Origin: Amycolatopsis sp. MtRt-6
GTDB lineage: Bacteria; Actinomycetota; Actinomycetes; Mycobacteriales; Pseudonocardiaceae
DNA: 64,000 bases
Assembly (NCBI RefSeq): GCF_017308975.1
Contig: NZ_JADWPD010000013.1
Location: forward strand, 62,001-126,000
Direction of reading: 5' to 3'
Shown here: piece by piece, positions 47,331 through 58,085 of the stretch
Numbering within the stretch: position 1 is the first letter of the stretch
Layout of the letters: every line of letters starts with the position of its first letter
Made by a program: the position numbers and the translations under genes
Notes under the pieces: model-generated
What the model saw: the letters and a program-made list of their open reading frames with translations, nothing else
Database searches by the model: none
Told to the model about the DNA's origin: nothing

Positions 47331-48500
47331 ATGACCGAGACCGAGCAGAAGGCCCCGCCCGGCTGGCTCGTGCTGCTGCTGGCCGTCTCCTGTGGACTGA
47401 CCGTCGCCAACCTCTACTACGCCCAGCCGCTGCTCGCCGAGCTGCGGCACACCTTCGGGGTCGGGGAGGCCGCCGCCGGCGGGGTCGTCACCGCCACCCA
47501 GATCGGGTACGCCGCCGGGATGCTCCTGCTCGTCCCGCTCGGCGACCGGCTCGAAAACCGCGGGCTCGTCGCGACGCTGCTCGCCGTCGCCTGCGCCGGG
47601 CTGGTCGTCACCGGCGTCGCACCCGGGTTCGCCGTGCTGCTCATCGCCTCGCTGGCGGTCGGGGCGGCGTCGGTCGTCGTGCAGATCCTCATCCCGTTCG
47701 CCGCCGACCTCTCACCCGACGCCATCCGCGGCCGGATCGTCGGCAAGGTCGTCAGCGGGCTGCTGTTCGGGATCCTGCTCTCCCGCGTGGTCGCCAGCCT
47801 GCTCGCCGAGGTGACCGGCTGGCGCGTGGTGTTCCTGATCTCGGCCGGCGCGATGGCCGCGCTCGCCGTGGTGCTGCGCTTCATCCTGCCGCGCCGCGCA
47901 CCGAAGACCGGCGTCCGCTACGGCGAGCTGCTCCGCTCCACCTTCGCGATGGTGCGGAAACACCCGGCACTGCGCCACCGCGCCCTCTACCAGTCGGCGA
48001 TGTTCGGCGCCTTCAGCGCGTTCTGGACGACCATCGCGTTCGTCCTCACGGCACCGCCGTTCAACTATTCCCAGCTGGGCGTGGGCCTGTTCGCCCTGGC
48101 GGGCGCGGCCGGCGCCGCGGTGGCGCCGCTGGCCGGCCGCTGGTCGGACCACGGACACGGCCGCAAGCTCACCGCGGGCGCGTTCGTGCTCTGCGCGGCG
48201 GCGTTCGCGCTGGCCGGCTTCGGGGCGCACAGCGTGATCCTGCTGGCGATCGCCGCGATCGCCGTCGACACGGCGGTCCAGGCGACACTGGTGACCGGCC
48301 AGCACGTGATCTACCAGCTCGACCCGTCGGCCCGCGCCCGCGTCAACAGCGTGTACCTGGGCACGTTCTTCATCGGCGGCGCCATCGGTTCCCAGGCCGG
48401 GTCGATCGCCTACCACCTGGGCGGCTGGACGGCGGTCGTCGTGTTCGCCGGCGTGCTGCCGCTGCTCGGCCTGGCCGGGATGACCCGCACGCGCGTCTAG
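47331..48500 (+). CDS. MFS transporter (drug-efflux type)
   Basis: The 389-residue protein has about twelve membrane segments and begins WLVLLLAVSCGLTVANLYYAQPLL, characteristic of the YnfM/YgaY-like branch of the major facilitator superfamily, with the motif-A-like loop GDRLENRGLV after the second or third segment. It likely exports a small toxic compound by proton antiport. ATG 47331 follows GAGGGGG. Regulation by the divergent CGNR protein is inferred from the shared operator-like repeat. Confidence 0.9.
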   Translation: MTETEQKAPPGWLVLLLAVSCGLTVANLYYAQPLLAELRHTFGVGEAAAGGVVTATQIGYAAGMLLLVPLGDRLENRGLVATLLAVACAGLVVTGVAPGFAVLLIASLAVGAASVVVQILIPFAADLSPDAIRGRIVGKVVSGLLFGILLSRVVASLLAEVTGWRVVFLISAGAMAALAVVLRFILPRRAPKTGVRYGELLRSTFAMVRKHPALRHRALYQSAMFGAFSAFWTTIAFVLTAPPFNYSQLGVGLFALAGAAGAAVAPLAGRWSDHGHGRKLTAGAFVLCAAAFALAGFGAHSVILLAIAAIAVDTAVQATLVTGQHVIYQLDPSARARVNSVYLGTFFIGGAIGSQAGSIAYHLGGWTAVVVFAGVLPLLGLAGMTRTRV

Positions 48501-48502
48501 GT

Positions 48503-49756
48503 TCAGTGACGCGGCTTGAAGTAGTGCCTCGTGATGTACTTGCCCACGCCCGTGCCGAGCGTCGTGCCGTCGACGTCGGCGGAGCGGAAGTGGATGCCGG
48601 CCCAGACGCGGGCGCCGACCACCTCGGCCGTGGCCTGCGAGAAGCTGCCGAAGTGCCGGGTGGTGCCGCTGTCGACGCTGTACGCGCTGAAGGGAACCTT
48701 GTCCCGGCCGAAGAAGTGCGCGTAGGCCGTCATCTGCGCCGCCGTGCGGCAGGTGTGACCGGACGGGTAGTCGGGGTTCGGCGGGGTGACCACCAGCGGC
48801 GTCCAGCCGGGATCCGGTTCGGTGGCCGGGTTTCCGTCGGTGCCGGCCTCCCGGATGGCGGTGACCGGCCGCCAGAAGTGCCAGAACTCCTTGTCGTTCG
48901 CGCAGGCGATCGCGCCGTCCGTGCCGGCGAAGTCCGCCAAGGCGTAGAACCGCGCGGTTTCCAGGACGCCGAGCTTCTGCGTGCGCGCGAGGTCGCGCTT
49001 CATCTCCCAGCTGACGGAGCGCCGGTCGTGCCACCACAGCGCCGCCTCGGTCTGGTCCGCGGTGCGGGCGGTGCTCGTCGCCGAGCCGAGCCGCTTGACC
49101 TCTTCGACATCGCGGGCGTACGCGCGGCTCGTGACGGCCGGCGGCCCCGGCGTCCGGAACATCGTCGCGTCCGGAACGGCGAACGGCTTCAGGAACCCCA
49201 CCCAGGCGCCGGTGTTCTCGAACGCCGGCGGGGTCGGGCGGTACTGCCCCGGCTCGGTGCCGACCGTCCAGGGGCGGGGGTCGAAGGCGCCGTCGTCCCG
49301 CCGGTCGGCGATCATCGCGGCGGCGGCCTGGGCACCGACTCGGATGCCGCCGCGCTTCGCCGGCCCGTCCGGGAGGCCGGCGAGCCACTCGTCGTACTGG
49401 ACGCGCAGCCTTTCGCGCTGTTCCGGGAAAATGGCGTCCAGCACGCGGTAGGCGGCCGTGCCGACGGCGGCGTCCACCGACTCCCGGCCGCCGGCTCGCG
49501 GGGCGACGAGGTAGGGCTCGTACGGTGTGCCCTCGATCGCGTTCACCGCGTCGTAGACCGCCCCGCTGACCATCGCGAACCCGCGCCCGGCGATCTGCGG
49601 CGGCGCCTGGTGCGCGACGTCCCAGATGGCTGTCTGCGCGTTGAGGTCCCAGACCACGACCGCGTTCGGTGCCGCGCCGGCGGCCGAGGGTGCGACGACG
49701 AGCGGCGCGGTGAGCGTGAGCGCGGCGAGAACCGCCGCGCAGCGTGCCTTGACCAT
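48503..49756 (-). CDS. Secreted vanadium-haloperoxidase-like PAP2 protein
   Basis: The 417-residue protein has a signal peptide (AAVLAALTLTAPLVVAPSAAGA) and the PAP2/vanadium haloperoxidase site in three parts: KEFWHFWRP, PDYPSGHT and ARVWAGIHFRSAD. The arrangement and length match the bacterial vanadium-dependent haloperoxidase or phosphatase-like secreted group; halide or phosphate ester activity cannot be separated by eye. ATG 49756 with upstream GGGG is chosen; ATG 49768 is in frame upstream. It converges directly on the MFS gene (3 bases apart). Confidence 0.85.
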   Translation of the reverse strand: MVKARCAAVLAALTLTAPLVVAPSAAGAAPNAVVVWDLNAQTAIWDVAHQAPPQIAGRGFAMVSGAVYDAVNAIEGTPYEPYLVAPRAGGRESVDAAVGTAAYRVLDAIFPEQRERLRVQYDEWLAGLPDGPAKRGGIRVGAQAAAAMIADRRDDGAFDPRPWTVGTEPGQYRPTPPAFENTGAWVGFLKPFAVPDATMFRTPGPPAVTSRAYARDVEEVKRLGSATSTARTADQTEAALWWHDRRSVSWEMKRDLARTQKLGVLETARFYALADFAGTDGAIACANDKEFWHFWRPVTAIREAGTDGNPATEPDPGWTPLVVTPPNPDYPSGHTCRTAAQMTAYAHFFGRDKVPFSAYSVDSGTTRHFGSFSQATAEVVGARVWAGIHFRSADVDGTTLGTGVGKYITRHYFKPRH

Positions 49757-49829
49757 AGTCAACCCCATGCGGTTCGCATCGACACTGCTACGCAACGTAT
49801 CGCCACCCCGCCCGCGGAGGCAATCCCCT

Positions 49830-50660
49830 TTATGCGAAGACTGCCCGATTCGCCTCGACCCACTCGGCGTACGTCGTTCCCGGCCGGCCCAGCAGTTCCT
49901 CGACGACGCCGGTCGGCACCTGCGGGTACCGCAGGGATTCTTCGAAGCCTTCGAGCAGCCAGCCGACGGCGTCTTCCGGGACGCCGTAGGCGATCCACCG
50001 CGCACGCTGCTCGTCCGGCGTCAGCTCGCGGAACCGGATTTCCCTGCCCAGCACCGACGCCAGGGTTTCGACCTGCCGCCGCTGGCTGATCGCCTCCGGT
50101 CCACTGAGGACATAAGTGGCGCCGATGTGCCCTTCGGTCGTCAGCACCCGGGCGGCCACCGCGGCGATGTCGCGGAGGTCGATGGGGGTCGCCGTCGCGT
50201 CGCCGTAGGCCATCGCCACCTCGCCCGCCTGGACCATGGGCGCCCAGTCGAGCGTGTTGTTCATGAACATGCCGGGCCGCAGGAAGGTCCAGGCGAACCC
50301 GGCGTCCCGGACGGCGGCCTCGACGGCGGCGTACTCGTGGCCACTGGACCCCTCGTGCTCGTCCCCGACGCTGCTGCCCGACAACGCGACGACCCGCTCG
50401 ACGCCGGCCGCCGCGGCGAGCTCGCAGAACCGCCGGACAGTCCGCGCCATCGGGGCCAGGTAGACCGCGGAGACGTCCTTGAGCGCCACGGGCAGTGTCG
50501 ACGGCCTCGCCAGCGACCCGACGACCACCTCCGCTTCGGCCGGCAGCTGCGCGCGTTCCGGGTCGACGGTCAGCGCCCGCACGGGCACGCCCGCCGCGAC
50601 GAGTTCGTCGACCACCAACCGGCCGACGCTGCCGGTCGCGCCCGTCACCAGGATCGTCAT
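49830..50660 (-). CDS. NmrA-type NAD(P)-binding protein
   Basis: The 276-residue protein begins with the Rossmann glycine motif ILVTGATGSVGRLVVDEL, lacks the YxxxK of classical short-chain dehydrogenases, and has the atypical features of NmrA/HSCARG-like proteins (SALSGSS-type strand, ATPIDLRDIAAVAARVL). These act as redox sensors or quinone reductases. ATG 50660 follows AAGGAGG by 6 bases. A 40-base palindrome lies immediately upstream. It occupies the position after ftsQ where ftsZ is normally found. Confidence 0.88.
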   Translation of the reverse strand: MTILVTGATGSVGRLVVDELVAAGVPVRALTVDPERAQLPAEAEVVVGSLARPSTLPVALKDVSAVYLAPMARTVRRFCELAAAAGVERVVALSGSSVGDEHEGSSGHEYAAVEAAVRDAGFAWTFLRPGMFMNNTLDWAPMVQAGEVAMAYGDATATPIDLRDIAAVAARVLTTEGHIGATYVLSGPEAISQRRQVETLASVLGREIRFRELTPDEQRARWIAYGVPEDAVGWLLEGFEESLRYPQVPTGVVEELLGRPGTTYAEWVEANRAVFA

Positions 50661-50673
50661 GAGCAACCTCCTT

Positions 50674-50713
50674 GTTCTCGTATGCCGTACGGGATCGTAC
50701 GCCATACGAGAAC
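50674..50713. promoter_or_regulatory. 40-base palindrome upstream of the NmrA-type gene
   Basis: Arms GTTCTCGTATGCCGTACG and CGTACGCCATACGAGAAC match at 17 of 18 positions with a 4-base spacer (GGAT). The inner edge repeats CGTACG. It ends a few bases before the ribosome binding site of the NmrA-type gene, so a bound repressor would block it. Symmetry resembles TetR-family operators; no regulator gene is adjacent. Confidence 0.7.
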
Positions 50714-50737
50714 CCGGGTGCACGGGAAAACGAAACT

Positions 50738-51583
50738 TCAGGAGGTGATGGTCGGCAGTTCCGGTGCCGCGACGTCGTAGATCTTGCCGTCCTGCGTCAG
50801 CAGGGCCGCCAGGACCTTGGCCTTGCGGTCCGTCTGCTCGGCGGTCCCCCAGCGGACGATCTTCCCGTTGGCCAGCGTGAACTCCACGCTCGCCGGCGTC
50901 TTCGCCGTCGCCGTCGTGACCTGCTTGAGCAGCTGCTCCGGGATCACCCCGAGCACCGCCGTCACCGCGCGGGTCACCGGGTCGTCGGCCGAGACCTTCG
51001 GCAGCTTGAGCTCCGGCAGGCCCGGTGGCCGGGCCGGGATCGTCTTGAACACCACGCCGCCGCCGTCGACCAGGTGGACGCCGTCGCCGCCCGGGCCGCT
51101 GTCGAAGAACGCGATCGCCGTCCGCTCGGTCACCGTGATCTCGACCGTGTTCGGCCACGAGCGGGACACCTCGACCGTCGCGATGCCCGGCATCGCCGCC
51201 ACCCGGTCGCGGATCTCGTCGGTGCTCAGCCGCAGCATCGGCTTCTCCGCCGGGACCGCCGCCACCGCGCGGATCTGGTCGGCGGGCACCGTGCGGGCCC
51301 CGTTGACCGCGACGTCCCGCACGCCCAGCATCGAGCTGAAGAACAGCAGGTAGACCAGGGCCACCACGGTGAGCACCGAAAGCAGCGCGACCCACCGGCG
51401 GCGGATCTCCACCTGCCGGGTGGGCCGGTTGCGCGGCGACGGCCGCGCGGCGACGCGGGTCCGGCGGCGCTCCTCCTCGGAGCGCCGTCCCCGGCGTTGC
51501 CGGGCCAGGGAAGCGCGATCCGGCACGTCTTCCGCGCCGCCGGAAGCGGAAGACGGACGGCGGCGTTCCCTGGTCGGACTCAT
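50738..51583 (-). CDS. ftsQ: Cell division protein FtsQ
   Basis: The 281-residue protein has a long basic cytoplasmic N-terminus, one membrane segment (about 64-86, WVALLSVLTVVALVYLLFF), then the POTRA domain (VRDVAVNGARTVPADQIRAVAAVP) and the FtsQ domain (IATVEVSRSWPNTVEITVTERTAIAF). It links the septal synthesis complex to the divisome. It starts 4 bases after murC and is the last division gene of the cluster; no ftsZ follows. Confidence 0.95.
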   Translation of the reverse strand: MSPTRERRRPSSASGGAEDVPDRASLARQRRGRRSEEERRRTRVAARPSPRNRPTRQVEIRRRWVALLSVLTVVALVYLLFFSSMLGVRDVAVNGARTVPADQIRAVAAVPAEKPMLRLSTDEIRDRVAAMPGIATVEVSRSWPNTVEITVTERTAIAFFDSGPGGDGVHLVDGGGVVFKTIPARPPGLPELKLPKVSADDPVTRAVTAVLGVIPEQLLKQVTTATAKTPASVEFTLANGKIVRWGTAEQTDRKAKVLAALLTQDGKIYDVAAPELPTITS

Positions 51584-51587
51584 GGCT

Positions 51588-52985
51588 TCAGCGCTTGTCC
51601 AGCTCGGCGAGGATCTCCGGACCCAGCTGCGTGACGTCGCCCGCGCCCATGGTCACGACGAGGTCGCCGGGCTTGGCCAGCCCGGCCGCCAGCGGCGCCG
51701 CGACGTCGAACGCCGGCTCGTAGTGCACCGACGCCGTCACCTTGTCGGCGATCAGCGCGCCGGTGACGCCCGGTACGGGTTCCTCGCGCGCGCCGTAGAC
51801 GTCCAGCACCACGACCTCGTCGGCCAGCGACAACGCCTCCGCGAACTCCGTCGAGAACGTCTTGGTCCGCGAGTACAGGTGCGGCTGGAACACGACGATC
51901 ACCCGGCCGGACCCGGCCGCCGTCCGCACCGCGCGCAGCTGCGCGGCCACCTCGGTCGGGTGGTGGGCGTAGTCGTCGTAGACGCGGACGTCGCCGGCCC
52001 GGCCCTTGAACTCGAAGCGACGCCGGACGCCGCCGAACGCCCCGAGCCCTTCCACCAGGCCTTCGACCGGCGCCCCGAGCTCGATCCCGGCCAGCAGGGC
52101 CGCGACCGCGTTGAGCGCCATGTGCACGCCCGGCACCGCGACCTTGACGTCGATCAGCTCGCCCCGCAGCGAGAGCTGGACGATCCCGCCGTCCGGCAGC
52201 GCCTGGTAGGACCTGATCCCGGCATCGTCGGCACCGCCGGCCCGGCGGCCGTACCGCCGCACCCTGACACCGCGCTCGGCGGCCTCGTCGCCCAATGCGT
52301 CCGCGCCCTCGTCGTCGGCACAGACGATGAGCAGCCCGCCCGGCACGATCCGGCCGACGAACTCGGTGAACACCTTCGTGTAAGCCTCGGCCGTGCCGTG
52401 GTGGTCCAGGTGGTCCGGCTCGACGTTCGTCACGACCGCGACCGACGGCGAGTAGGTCAGGAACGACCCGTCGCTCTCGTCGGCTTCGGCGACGAAGACG
52501 CCACCCTCGCCGTGGTGGGCGTTGGCGCCGGACTCGTTGAGGTCACCGCCGATGGCGAACGACGGGTCGAGCCGGCAGTGCTGCAGCGCCACGGTGAGCA
52601 TCGACGTCGTCGACGTCTTGCCGTGCGTGCCCGCGATGCAGGCGACCCGGTGGCCTTCCATCAGCCCGGCCAGCGCCTGGGCCCGGTGCAGCACCGGGAT
52701 GCCCGCCGCACGCGCCGCGGCCAGCTCCGGGTTCGTCTCCTTGATCGCCGTCGAGACGACCACCGCGGACGGCGGCTCCGCAAGCGCCGCGATGTTCGAC
52801 GCGGCCTGGCCGACGAACAGCTCCGCGCCCTGGGCACGCAGCGACAGCAGCGCGCGCGACTCCTTGGCGTCCGAGCCGGACACGAACGCGCCCCGGGCCA
52901 GCAGGATCCGCGCGATGCCGGACATGCCGGCCCCGCCGATCCCGATCAGGTGCGCCCGGCGCAGCTCTTCAGGCAACTCAAGCAC
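51588..52985 (-). CDS. murC: UDP-N-acetylmuramate--L-alanine ligase MurC
   Basis: The 465-residue protein has the N-terminal Rossmann motif [12 protein letters not shown], the ATP loop [18 protein letters not shown] and [11 protein letters not shown] of Mur ligases. It adds L-Ala to UDP-MurNAc in the cytoplasm. GTG 52985 is chosen because the conserved start follows at once; it overlaps murG by 8 bases. Confidence 0.97.
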   Translation of the reverse strand: MLELPEELRRAHLIGIGGAGMSGIARILLARGAFVSGSDAKESRALLSLRAQGAELFVGQAASNIAALAEPPSAVVVSTAIKETNPELAAARAAGIPVLHRAQALAGLMEGHRVACIAGTHGKTSTTSMLTVALQHCRLDPSFAIGGDLNESGANAHHGEGGVFVAEADESDGSFLTYSPSVAVVTNVEPDHLDHHGTAEAYTKVFTEFVGRIVPGGLLIVCADDEGADALGDEAAERGVRVRRYGRRAGGADDAGIRSYQALPDGGIVQLSLRGELIDVKVAVPGVHMALNAVAALLAGIELGAPVEGLVEGLGAFGGVRRRFEFKGRAGDVRVYDDYAHHPTEVAAQLRAVRTAAGSGRVIVVFQPHLYSRTKTFSTEFAEALSLADEVVVLDVYGAREEPVPGVTGALIADKVTASVHYEPAFDVAAPLAAGLAKPGDLVVTMGAGDVTQLGPEILAELDKR

Positions 52986-54102
52986 GGGCGGCCTCCAGAA
53001 CGATCCGGGCGAGGGTTTCGTCGGCCTCGCGGTGGCCCATGCCGACCGCCGCCGCGCCCATCTTCGCAACGCGGTCGGCGTCGGTGACCAGCGGGACGAC
53101 GAGTTCGGCGACCTTGGCCGGGCTCAGGTCGGCGTCGTCGATCATCAGCGCGGCCCCGGCGTCGACGGCGGGCCGGCCGTTGGTGGCCTGCTCGCCGTTG
53201 CCGATCGGCAGCGGGACGAACACCGCGGGCAGCCCGACCGAGGTCACCTCGGCGACGGTCATCGCGCCCGAGCGGCAGATCGCGACGTCGGCCGCGGCGT
53301 AGGCCAGGTCCATCCGCTCCAGGTACGGCACCGGCACGTACGCCGGCTTGCCCGGGAACTCCTGCACGACCAGCGTGTTCTTCGGCCCGTGCGCGTGCAG
53401 CACGCCGACGCCGGCGTCCGCCAGGTCCTTCGCCGCGCCGGACACGGCCGCGTTGATCGACTGCGCGCCCTGCGAGCCGCCGAAGACCAGCAGCGTCGGC
53501 GCGTCCGGGTCCAGCCCGAAGAACTCGCGCGCCTCGGCCCGCAGCGCGGCCCGGTCGAGCGCCGTGATCGACCGCCGCAGCGGGATCCCGACGACCTCGG
53601 CCTTCGGCAGCGGCGTGCCCGGGACGGCGACGGCGACCCGCGCGGCGAACCGGGCGCCGACCTTGTTCGCCAGGCCGGCCGACTTGTTGGCCTCGTGCAC
53701 GACGATCGGGACGCGCCCGCGCGCGGCCAGGTAGGCGGGCAGGGCGACGTACCCGCCGAAGCCGACGACGACGTCCGCGCCGACGCGGTCGAGGACCTCG
53801 CGGGTCTTGCGCACCGAGTCGCGGACCTTCAGCGGCAGCTTGACCAGCTCCGGCGTCGGCTTGCGCGGCAGCGGGACCGGCGGGATCAGCTCGAGGGGGT
53901 AGCCGCGGGCCGGGACCAGCTTGTTCTCCAGGCCGCGCTCGGTGCCGAGGGCGACGACCTTCGCGTCCGGGCGCAGCCGCATGACGGCGTCGGCCAGGGC
54001 GAGGGCGGGTTCGATGTGTCCTGCGGTGCCACCTCCGGCGACCACCACCACGGGCGCCTTGCCCGCGGCTGATCGCTCGGCTCCCTTGACGGGCTTACTC
54101 AC
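52978..54102 (-). CDS. murG: Lipid II synthase MurG
   Basis: The 374-residue glycosyltransferase has [34 protein letters not shown], the [11 protein letters not shown] loop and the C-terminal [11 protein letters not shown] and [11 protein letters not shown]. It adds GlcNAc to lipid I at the inner membrane face. GTG 54102 overlaps the ftsW stop as GTGA. Confidence 0.97.
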   Translation of the reverse strand: MSKPVKGAERSAAGKAPVVVVAGGGTAGHIEPALALADAVMRLRPDAKVVALGTERGLENKLVPARGYPLELIPPVPLPRKPTPELVKLPLKVRDSVRKTREVLDRVGADVVVGFGGYVALPAYLAARGRVPIVVHEANKSAGLANKVGARFAARVAVAVPGTPLPKAEVVGIPLRRSITALDRAALRAEAREFFGLDPDAPTLLVFGGSQGAQSINAAVSGAAKDLADAGVGVLHAHGPKNTLVVQEFPGKPAYVPVPYLERMDLAYAAADVAICRSGAMTVAEVTSVGLPAVFVPLPIGNGEQATNGRPAVDAGAALMIDDADLSPAKVAELVVPLVTDADRVAKMGAAAVGMGHREADETLARIVLEAARA

Positions 54103-55607
54103 CTATGACCTCTCCGGTTCGCGGTACTCCGGGTACCACGGCTCGCTGTTGTCCGCGCGGCCCCGCCGCGAGACGTGGCCGTGCTCGTCCGTGCCGCGCT
54201 GCGGCGCACCGGTTCGCGGACCGACCTGCGTCGTTCCTGTGCCGGGGCGGGCCGGGCCGCACGGGGCGCCGGCCTGGCCGCCTTCGCCCCACTTCGCCCC
54301 GCCGCCTTGCGCGTGGCGGGCGGGCGGTACGGGTCGGGCGCGGGCAGCCGCAGCAGACGCCCGAATTTACCCGGCCCCTGTGTGCGCAGCGCGGCCACCG
54401 CCTCCGGTTCGTGCCGGGCGGCGTTCGCCAGCACGCCCATGATGAGCATGGTGATCACCAGCGAGGTGCCGCCGTAGGAGATGAGCGGCAGCGTGACGCC
54501 GGTGACCGGCAGCAGGCCGACGACGTAGCCGATGTTGATGCCGGCCTGGGCCACGAGGAACACCGTGAGCGTGCCGGAGACGATCCGGATCCACGGGTCG
54601 ATGTTGCGGGTGGCGATCCGCAGGCCGACGATCGCGACCCCGCCGAACAGGGCGAGCACGACGACGCAGCCGATCAGCCCGAGCTCCTCGCCGATCAGGG
54701 CGAAGATGAAGTCGTTCTGCACGTTCGGCAGGTAGCCCCAGTTGGACGTGCCCTGGCCGAGACCCTTGCCGAGGAACCCGCCGTCGGCCAGCGCGAGCTT
54801 CGCCTGGTTGGCCTGGAAGCCCTCGGCGGTGACGTCGGCGTCCGGCGACAGGAACGACATGACCCGGGCGAGCCGGTAGGGCGCGATGACGGCGAGCACG
54901 AGCACGCCGGCCAGGCCGCCGGCGAGGATCACGCCGAACAGCCGTTTCGGCGCGCCGGCGAACCACAGCAGCGCCAGCAGCACCACGGCCAGGGTGACCG
55001 TGCCGCCGAGGTCGGGCTGCAGCATGACCAGGGCGAACATCAGCAGCGCGATCGGCACCACCGGTACCAGCAGGTGCCGCCACTGGTGGATCACGTTGTA
55101 CTTGATCACCAGGATGTGCGCGCCCCAGAAGGCCAGCGCGACCTTCGCGGCCTCGACCGGCTGGAAGGTGAACTCGCCGATCTTGAACCAGCCCTGCGAG
55201 CCGTTGACCTCCGAGCCCAGCGGGGTGAGCACCAGCACCAGCAGGATCAGGCAGATCACCGTCGCGGTGGCCGACATCCGCCGGATCCGCTCCAGCTTGA
55301 CCCGCAGGCCCAGCCAGAACACCACCGAGCCGAGCGCGACGAAGACCAGGTGCTTGACGAACAGCGAGTAGACGCCGCTGCCGGTCTTCGGGTTGTAGGA
55401 GGCGACCGAGGACGCCGAGAGCACCATGACGATGCCGATGACGGTGAGCACGCCGGTGAGGGCGAGCACCAGGTGGAACGACGCGAGCGGCCGGGAGAGC
55501 CACGCGGTCAGCGCGGTCCGGACGGCGACGAAGCCGCTTTCCTTGCGCTCGCGGCGCGGCCGCTTCGGCGGGGGTTCGGGCTTGGGCTTCGGGTCAGCTG
55601 TCGGCAC
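54099..55607 (-). CDS. ftsW: SEDS septal glycosyltransferase FtsW
   Basis: The 502-residue protein has about ten membrane segments and SEDS motifs ([58 protein letters not shown]). The C-terminal tail of about 90 residues is basic and low in complexity. It polymerises septal glycan with FtsI. GTG 55607 follows GGGGGAG and overlaps murD by 14 bases; an unusually long N-terminal extension further upstream is not supported. Confidence 0.95.
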   Translation of the reverse strand: MPTADPKPKPEPPPKRPRRERKESGFVAVRTALTAWLSRPLASFHLVLALTGVLTVIGIVMVLSASSVASYNPKTGSGVYSLFVKHLVFVALGSVVFWLGLRVKLERIRRMSATATVICLILLVLVLTPLGSEVNGSQGWFKIGEFTFQPVEAAKVALAFWGAHILVIKYNVIHQWRHLLVPVVPIALLMFALVMLQPDLGGTVTLAVVLLALLWFAGAPKRLFGVILAGGLAGVLVLAVIAPYRLARVMSFLSPDADVTAEGFQANQAKLALADGGFLGKGLGQGTSNWGYLPNVQNDFIFALIGEELGLIGCVVVLALFGGVAIVGLRIATRNIDPWIRIVSGTLTVFLVAQAGINIGYVVGLLPVTGVTLPLISYGGTSLVITMLIMGVLANAARHEPEAVAALRTQGPGKFGRLLRLPAPDPYRPPATRKAAGRSGAKAARPAPRAARPAPAQERRRSVREPVRRSAARTSTATSRGGAARTTASRGTRSTANRRGHR

Positions 55608-57000
55608 TCGGCTCCCCCGCTGCGTCGTCGCGGAGGACACGCACGGCCGCGGCGAACGCGTCGCCGCGCTCGCCGTAGCTCGAGAACATGTCCAACGACG
55701 CCGCGGCGGGTGCCAGCAGCACCACGTCACCGGGTCGGGCCATCGCGCTGGCCGCACTCACCGCCGCAGTCATGGGTTCATCGTCACCCGGACGGAGGCT
55801 GTTCACCGGGACATCCGGCGCGTGTCGCGCAACCGCGGCGGCGATCACGGGTGAATCGACGCCGAGGAGCACGACTCCGCGGAGGCGGCCGGCGATGCTG
55901 CGCACCAGCTCGTCGACCGAGGCGCCCTTGAGCTGGCCCCCGGCGATCCAGACGATGCTCGCGTGCGCGCGCAGGGAGCCGGCGGCCGCGTGCGGGTTGG
56001 TCGCCTTCGAGTCGTTGACGTACCGCACCCCGCCGACCTCGGCGACCTCGACGGCCCGGTGCGGGGCCGGCTGGTACTCGCGCAGGCCCTTCAGCACGGC
56101 CTCCGGGGAGACGCCGTGCGCGCGGGCCAGCGCGGCCGCGGCGAGGGCGTTCGCGACGTTGTGCGGACCCGCCGGGCGGACGTCCGACAGCGTCGCGAGC
56201 TCTTCGGCGCTGTTCGCCGGGTCGGCGACGAAGGCGCGGTCGACCAGCAGGTCTTCGACCACGCCCAGTTCGCCGGCGCGCGGGGTGTCGAGCTGGAAGC
56301 CGACGCGGCGGGCGCTCTCGGGCGCGTGCTCGGCGGCGATCCGGGTGGACCAGTCGTCGTCGGCGTTGTGCACGGCGACCTTGGCGCGGGCGTAGACCCG
56401 GCCCTTCGCGGCCGCGTACTCGGCCATCGAGCCGTGCCAGTCGATGTGGTCCTCGGCCAGGTTGAGCACCGCGGCGGCGTCCGGGGCCAGCGTCGACGAC
56501 CAGTGCAGCTGGAAGCTCGACAGCTCGACAGCCAGCACGTCGTGGCCGGCGCGGACCGCGTCGAGCGCCGCGTACCCGATGTTCCCGCAGGCCACGGCGT
56601 TGGCGCCGGCCGCCTTGAGGATCGATTCGAGCATGCCCGCGGTGGTCGTCTTGCCGTTGGTGCCGGTCACGACCAGCCAGGACGGCGGGTGCTCGCGCAG
56701 CTGCCCGACCCGCCAGGCCAGTTCGACGTCGCCGATGACCTCGACCCCGGCTTCGGCCGCGGCCACGAGCAGCGGCGACGTCGGCCGCCAGCCGGGGCTG
56801 GTGACGACGAGTGCCGTTCCTTCCGGCGGCTCGGTCAGGCCCGGCACCAGCTCGGCGCCGAGGCCGTCGAGCTCGGCCAGGCGCTCGGCGTTGCCGTCGG
56901 TGACGGTGACGCGCGCACCCAGCTCGACCAGCACCGGCACCACGGACTTGCCCGTGACGCCGGCTCCGGCGACGAGAACGTGACGACCGGCGATGTCCAA
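55594..57000 (-). CDS. murD: UDP-N-acetylmuramoyl-L-alanine--D-glutamate ligase MurD
   Basis: The 468-residue protein has VLVAGAGVTGKSV at the N-terminus, the ATP loop VTGTNGKTTT, LSSFQL and NDSKATNPHAA. It adds D-Glu. There is no ATG or GTG near the conserved start; TTG 57000 (LDIAGRHV) follows GGGGG at fair spacing, and mraY ends 3 bases before it. Confidence 0.94.
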   Translation of the reverse strand: MDIAGRHVLVAGAGVTGKSVVPVLVELGARVTVTDGNAERLAELDGLGAELVPGLTEPPEGTALVVTSPGWRPTSPLLVAAAEAGVEVIGDVELAWRVGQLREHPPSWLVVTGTNGKTTTAGMLESILKAAGANAVACGNIGYAALDAVRAGHDVLAVELSSFQLHWSSTLAPDAAAVLNLAEDHIDWHGSMAEYAAAKGRVYARAKVAVHNADDDWSTRIAAEHAPESARRVGFQLDTPRAGELGVVEDLLVDRAFVADPANSAEELATLSDVRPAGPHNVANALAAAALARAHGVSPEAVLKGLREYQPAPHRAVEVAEVGGVRYVNDSKATNPHAAAGSLRAHASIVWIAGGQLKGASVDELVRSIAGRLRGVVLLGVDSPVIAAAVARHAPDVPVNSLRPGDDEPMTAAVSAASAMARPGDVVLLAPAAASLDMFSSYGERGDAFAAAVRVLRDDAAGEPSADS

Positions 57001-57002
57001 GA

Positions 57003-58085
57003 TCAGCCCCCGAGACCGAGCTGCTCGCTGTAGAACAGGCCGAGCCCGAACATGCAGCAGATCGCCGAGAGCAGCCAGAACCGGATGATCACCGTGGTTT
57101 CGGCCCAGCCGGCGAGCTCGAAGTGGTGGTGGAACGGCGCCATCCGGAACAGCCGGCGCCGGGTCGTGCGGAACACCGCGATCTGCGCGACCACCGAGAT
57201 CATCTCGACCATGAACAGGCCGCCGATGACGATGGCGAGCAGCTCGGTGCGGGTCGTCATGGAGAGGCCGGCGACCAGGCCGCCGAGGGCCAGCGAGCCG
57301 GTGTCGCCCATGAAGATCTTCGCCGGGGCCGCGTTCCACCAGAGGAACCCGACGCAGGCGCCGGTCGCCGCGGCGGCGACCACGGCCAGGTCCAGCGGGT
57401 CGCGGACGTCGTAGCAGGCGGGCGCCGGCGCGTTCGAGCACGACAGCCGCTCCTGCCAGAACGAGATGACGACGTAGGTGGCCAGCACCATCGCCGCCGC
57501 GCCGCCGGCCAGGCCGTCGAGGCCGTCGGTGAAGTTCACCGCGTTCGACCAGCCGGAGATCACGATGTAGCAGAAGATCACGAAGATCACCGACGGGAAG
57601 GTGATCAGCGCGAGGTCGCGGACGTAGGAGAGGCTCTCCGACGCCGGCGTGATGCCGTGCTCGTTCGGGAAGTTCAGCACCAGCACCGCGAAGGCGATGG
57701 TGACCACGAGCTGCCCGACCAGCTTCGCGGTCTTGTTCAGCCCGAGGTTCCGCTGCTTGCGGATCTTGATGAAGTCGTCGAGGAACCCGACGATCCCCAG
57801 GCCCACCGCGAGCATCAGGACGAGCAGCCCGGAGGCCGTCGGCGCGCCGCTGCGGGAGTTGAACATCCAGTTGATCAGGTGCGCGGCGAAGTACCCGACG
57901 ACCATCGCGATGATGATCGCGACACCGCCCATGGTCGGGGTACCGCGCTTGGACTTGTGTCCTTGGGGGCCTTCCTCACGGATCTCCTGGCCGAAGCCCT
58001 GCCGGGAGAAGACCCGGATCAGGTAGGGCGTGAGCAGGATGGAGATCAGCAGGCCCGCCGCGGCCGCGATCAGGATGCTGATCAC
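57003..58085 (-). CDS. mraY: Phospho-MurNAc-pentapeptide translocase MraY
   Basis: The 360-residue membrane enzyme has about ten segments and the family motifs [44 protein letters not shown] and the histidine-rich APFHHHFE. It makes lipid I on undecaprenyl phosphate. GTG 58085 overlaps the murF stop (GTGA). Confidence 0.97.
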   Translation of the reverse strand: MISILIAAAAGLLISILLTPYLIRVFSRQGFGQEIREEGPQGHKSKRGTPTMGGVAIIIAMVVGYFAAHLINWMFNSRSGAPTASGLLVLMLAVGLGIVGFLDDFIKIRKQRNLGLNKTAKLVGQLVVTIAFAVLVLNFPNEHGITPASESLSYVRDLALITFPSVIFVIFCYIVISGWSNAVNFTDGLDGLAGGAAAMVLATYVVISFWQERLSCSNAPAPACYDVRDPLDLAVVAAAATGACVGFLWWNAAPAKIFMGDTGSLALGGLVAGLSMTTRTELLAIVIGGLFMVEMISVVAQIAVFRTTRRRLFRMAPFHHHFELAGWAETTVIIRFWLLSAICCMFGLGLFYSEQLGLGG

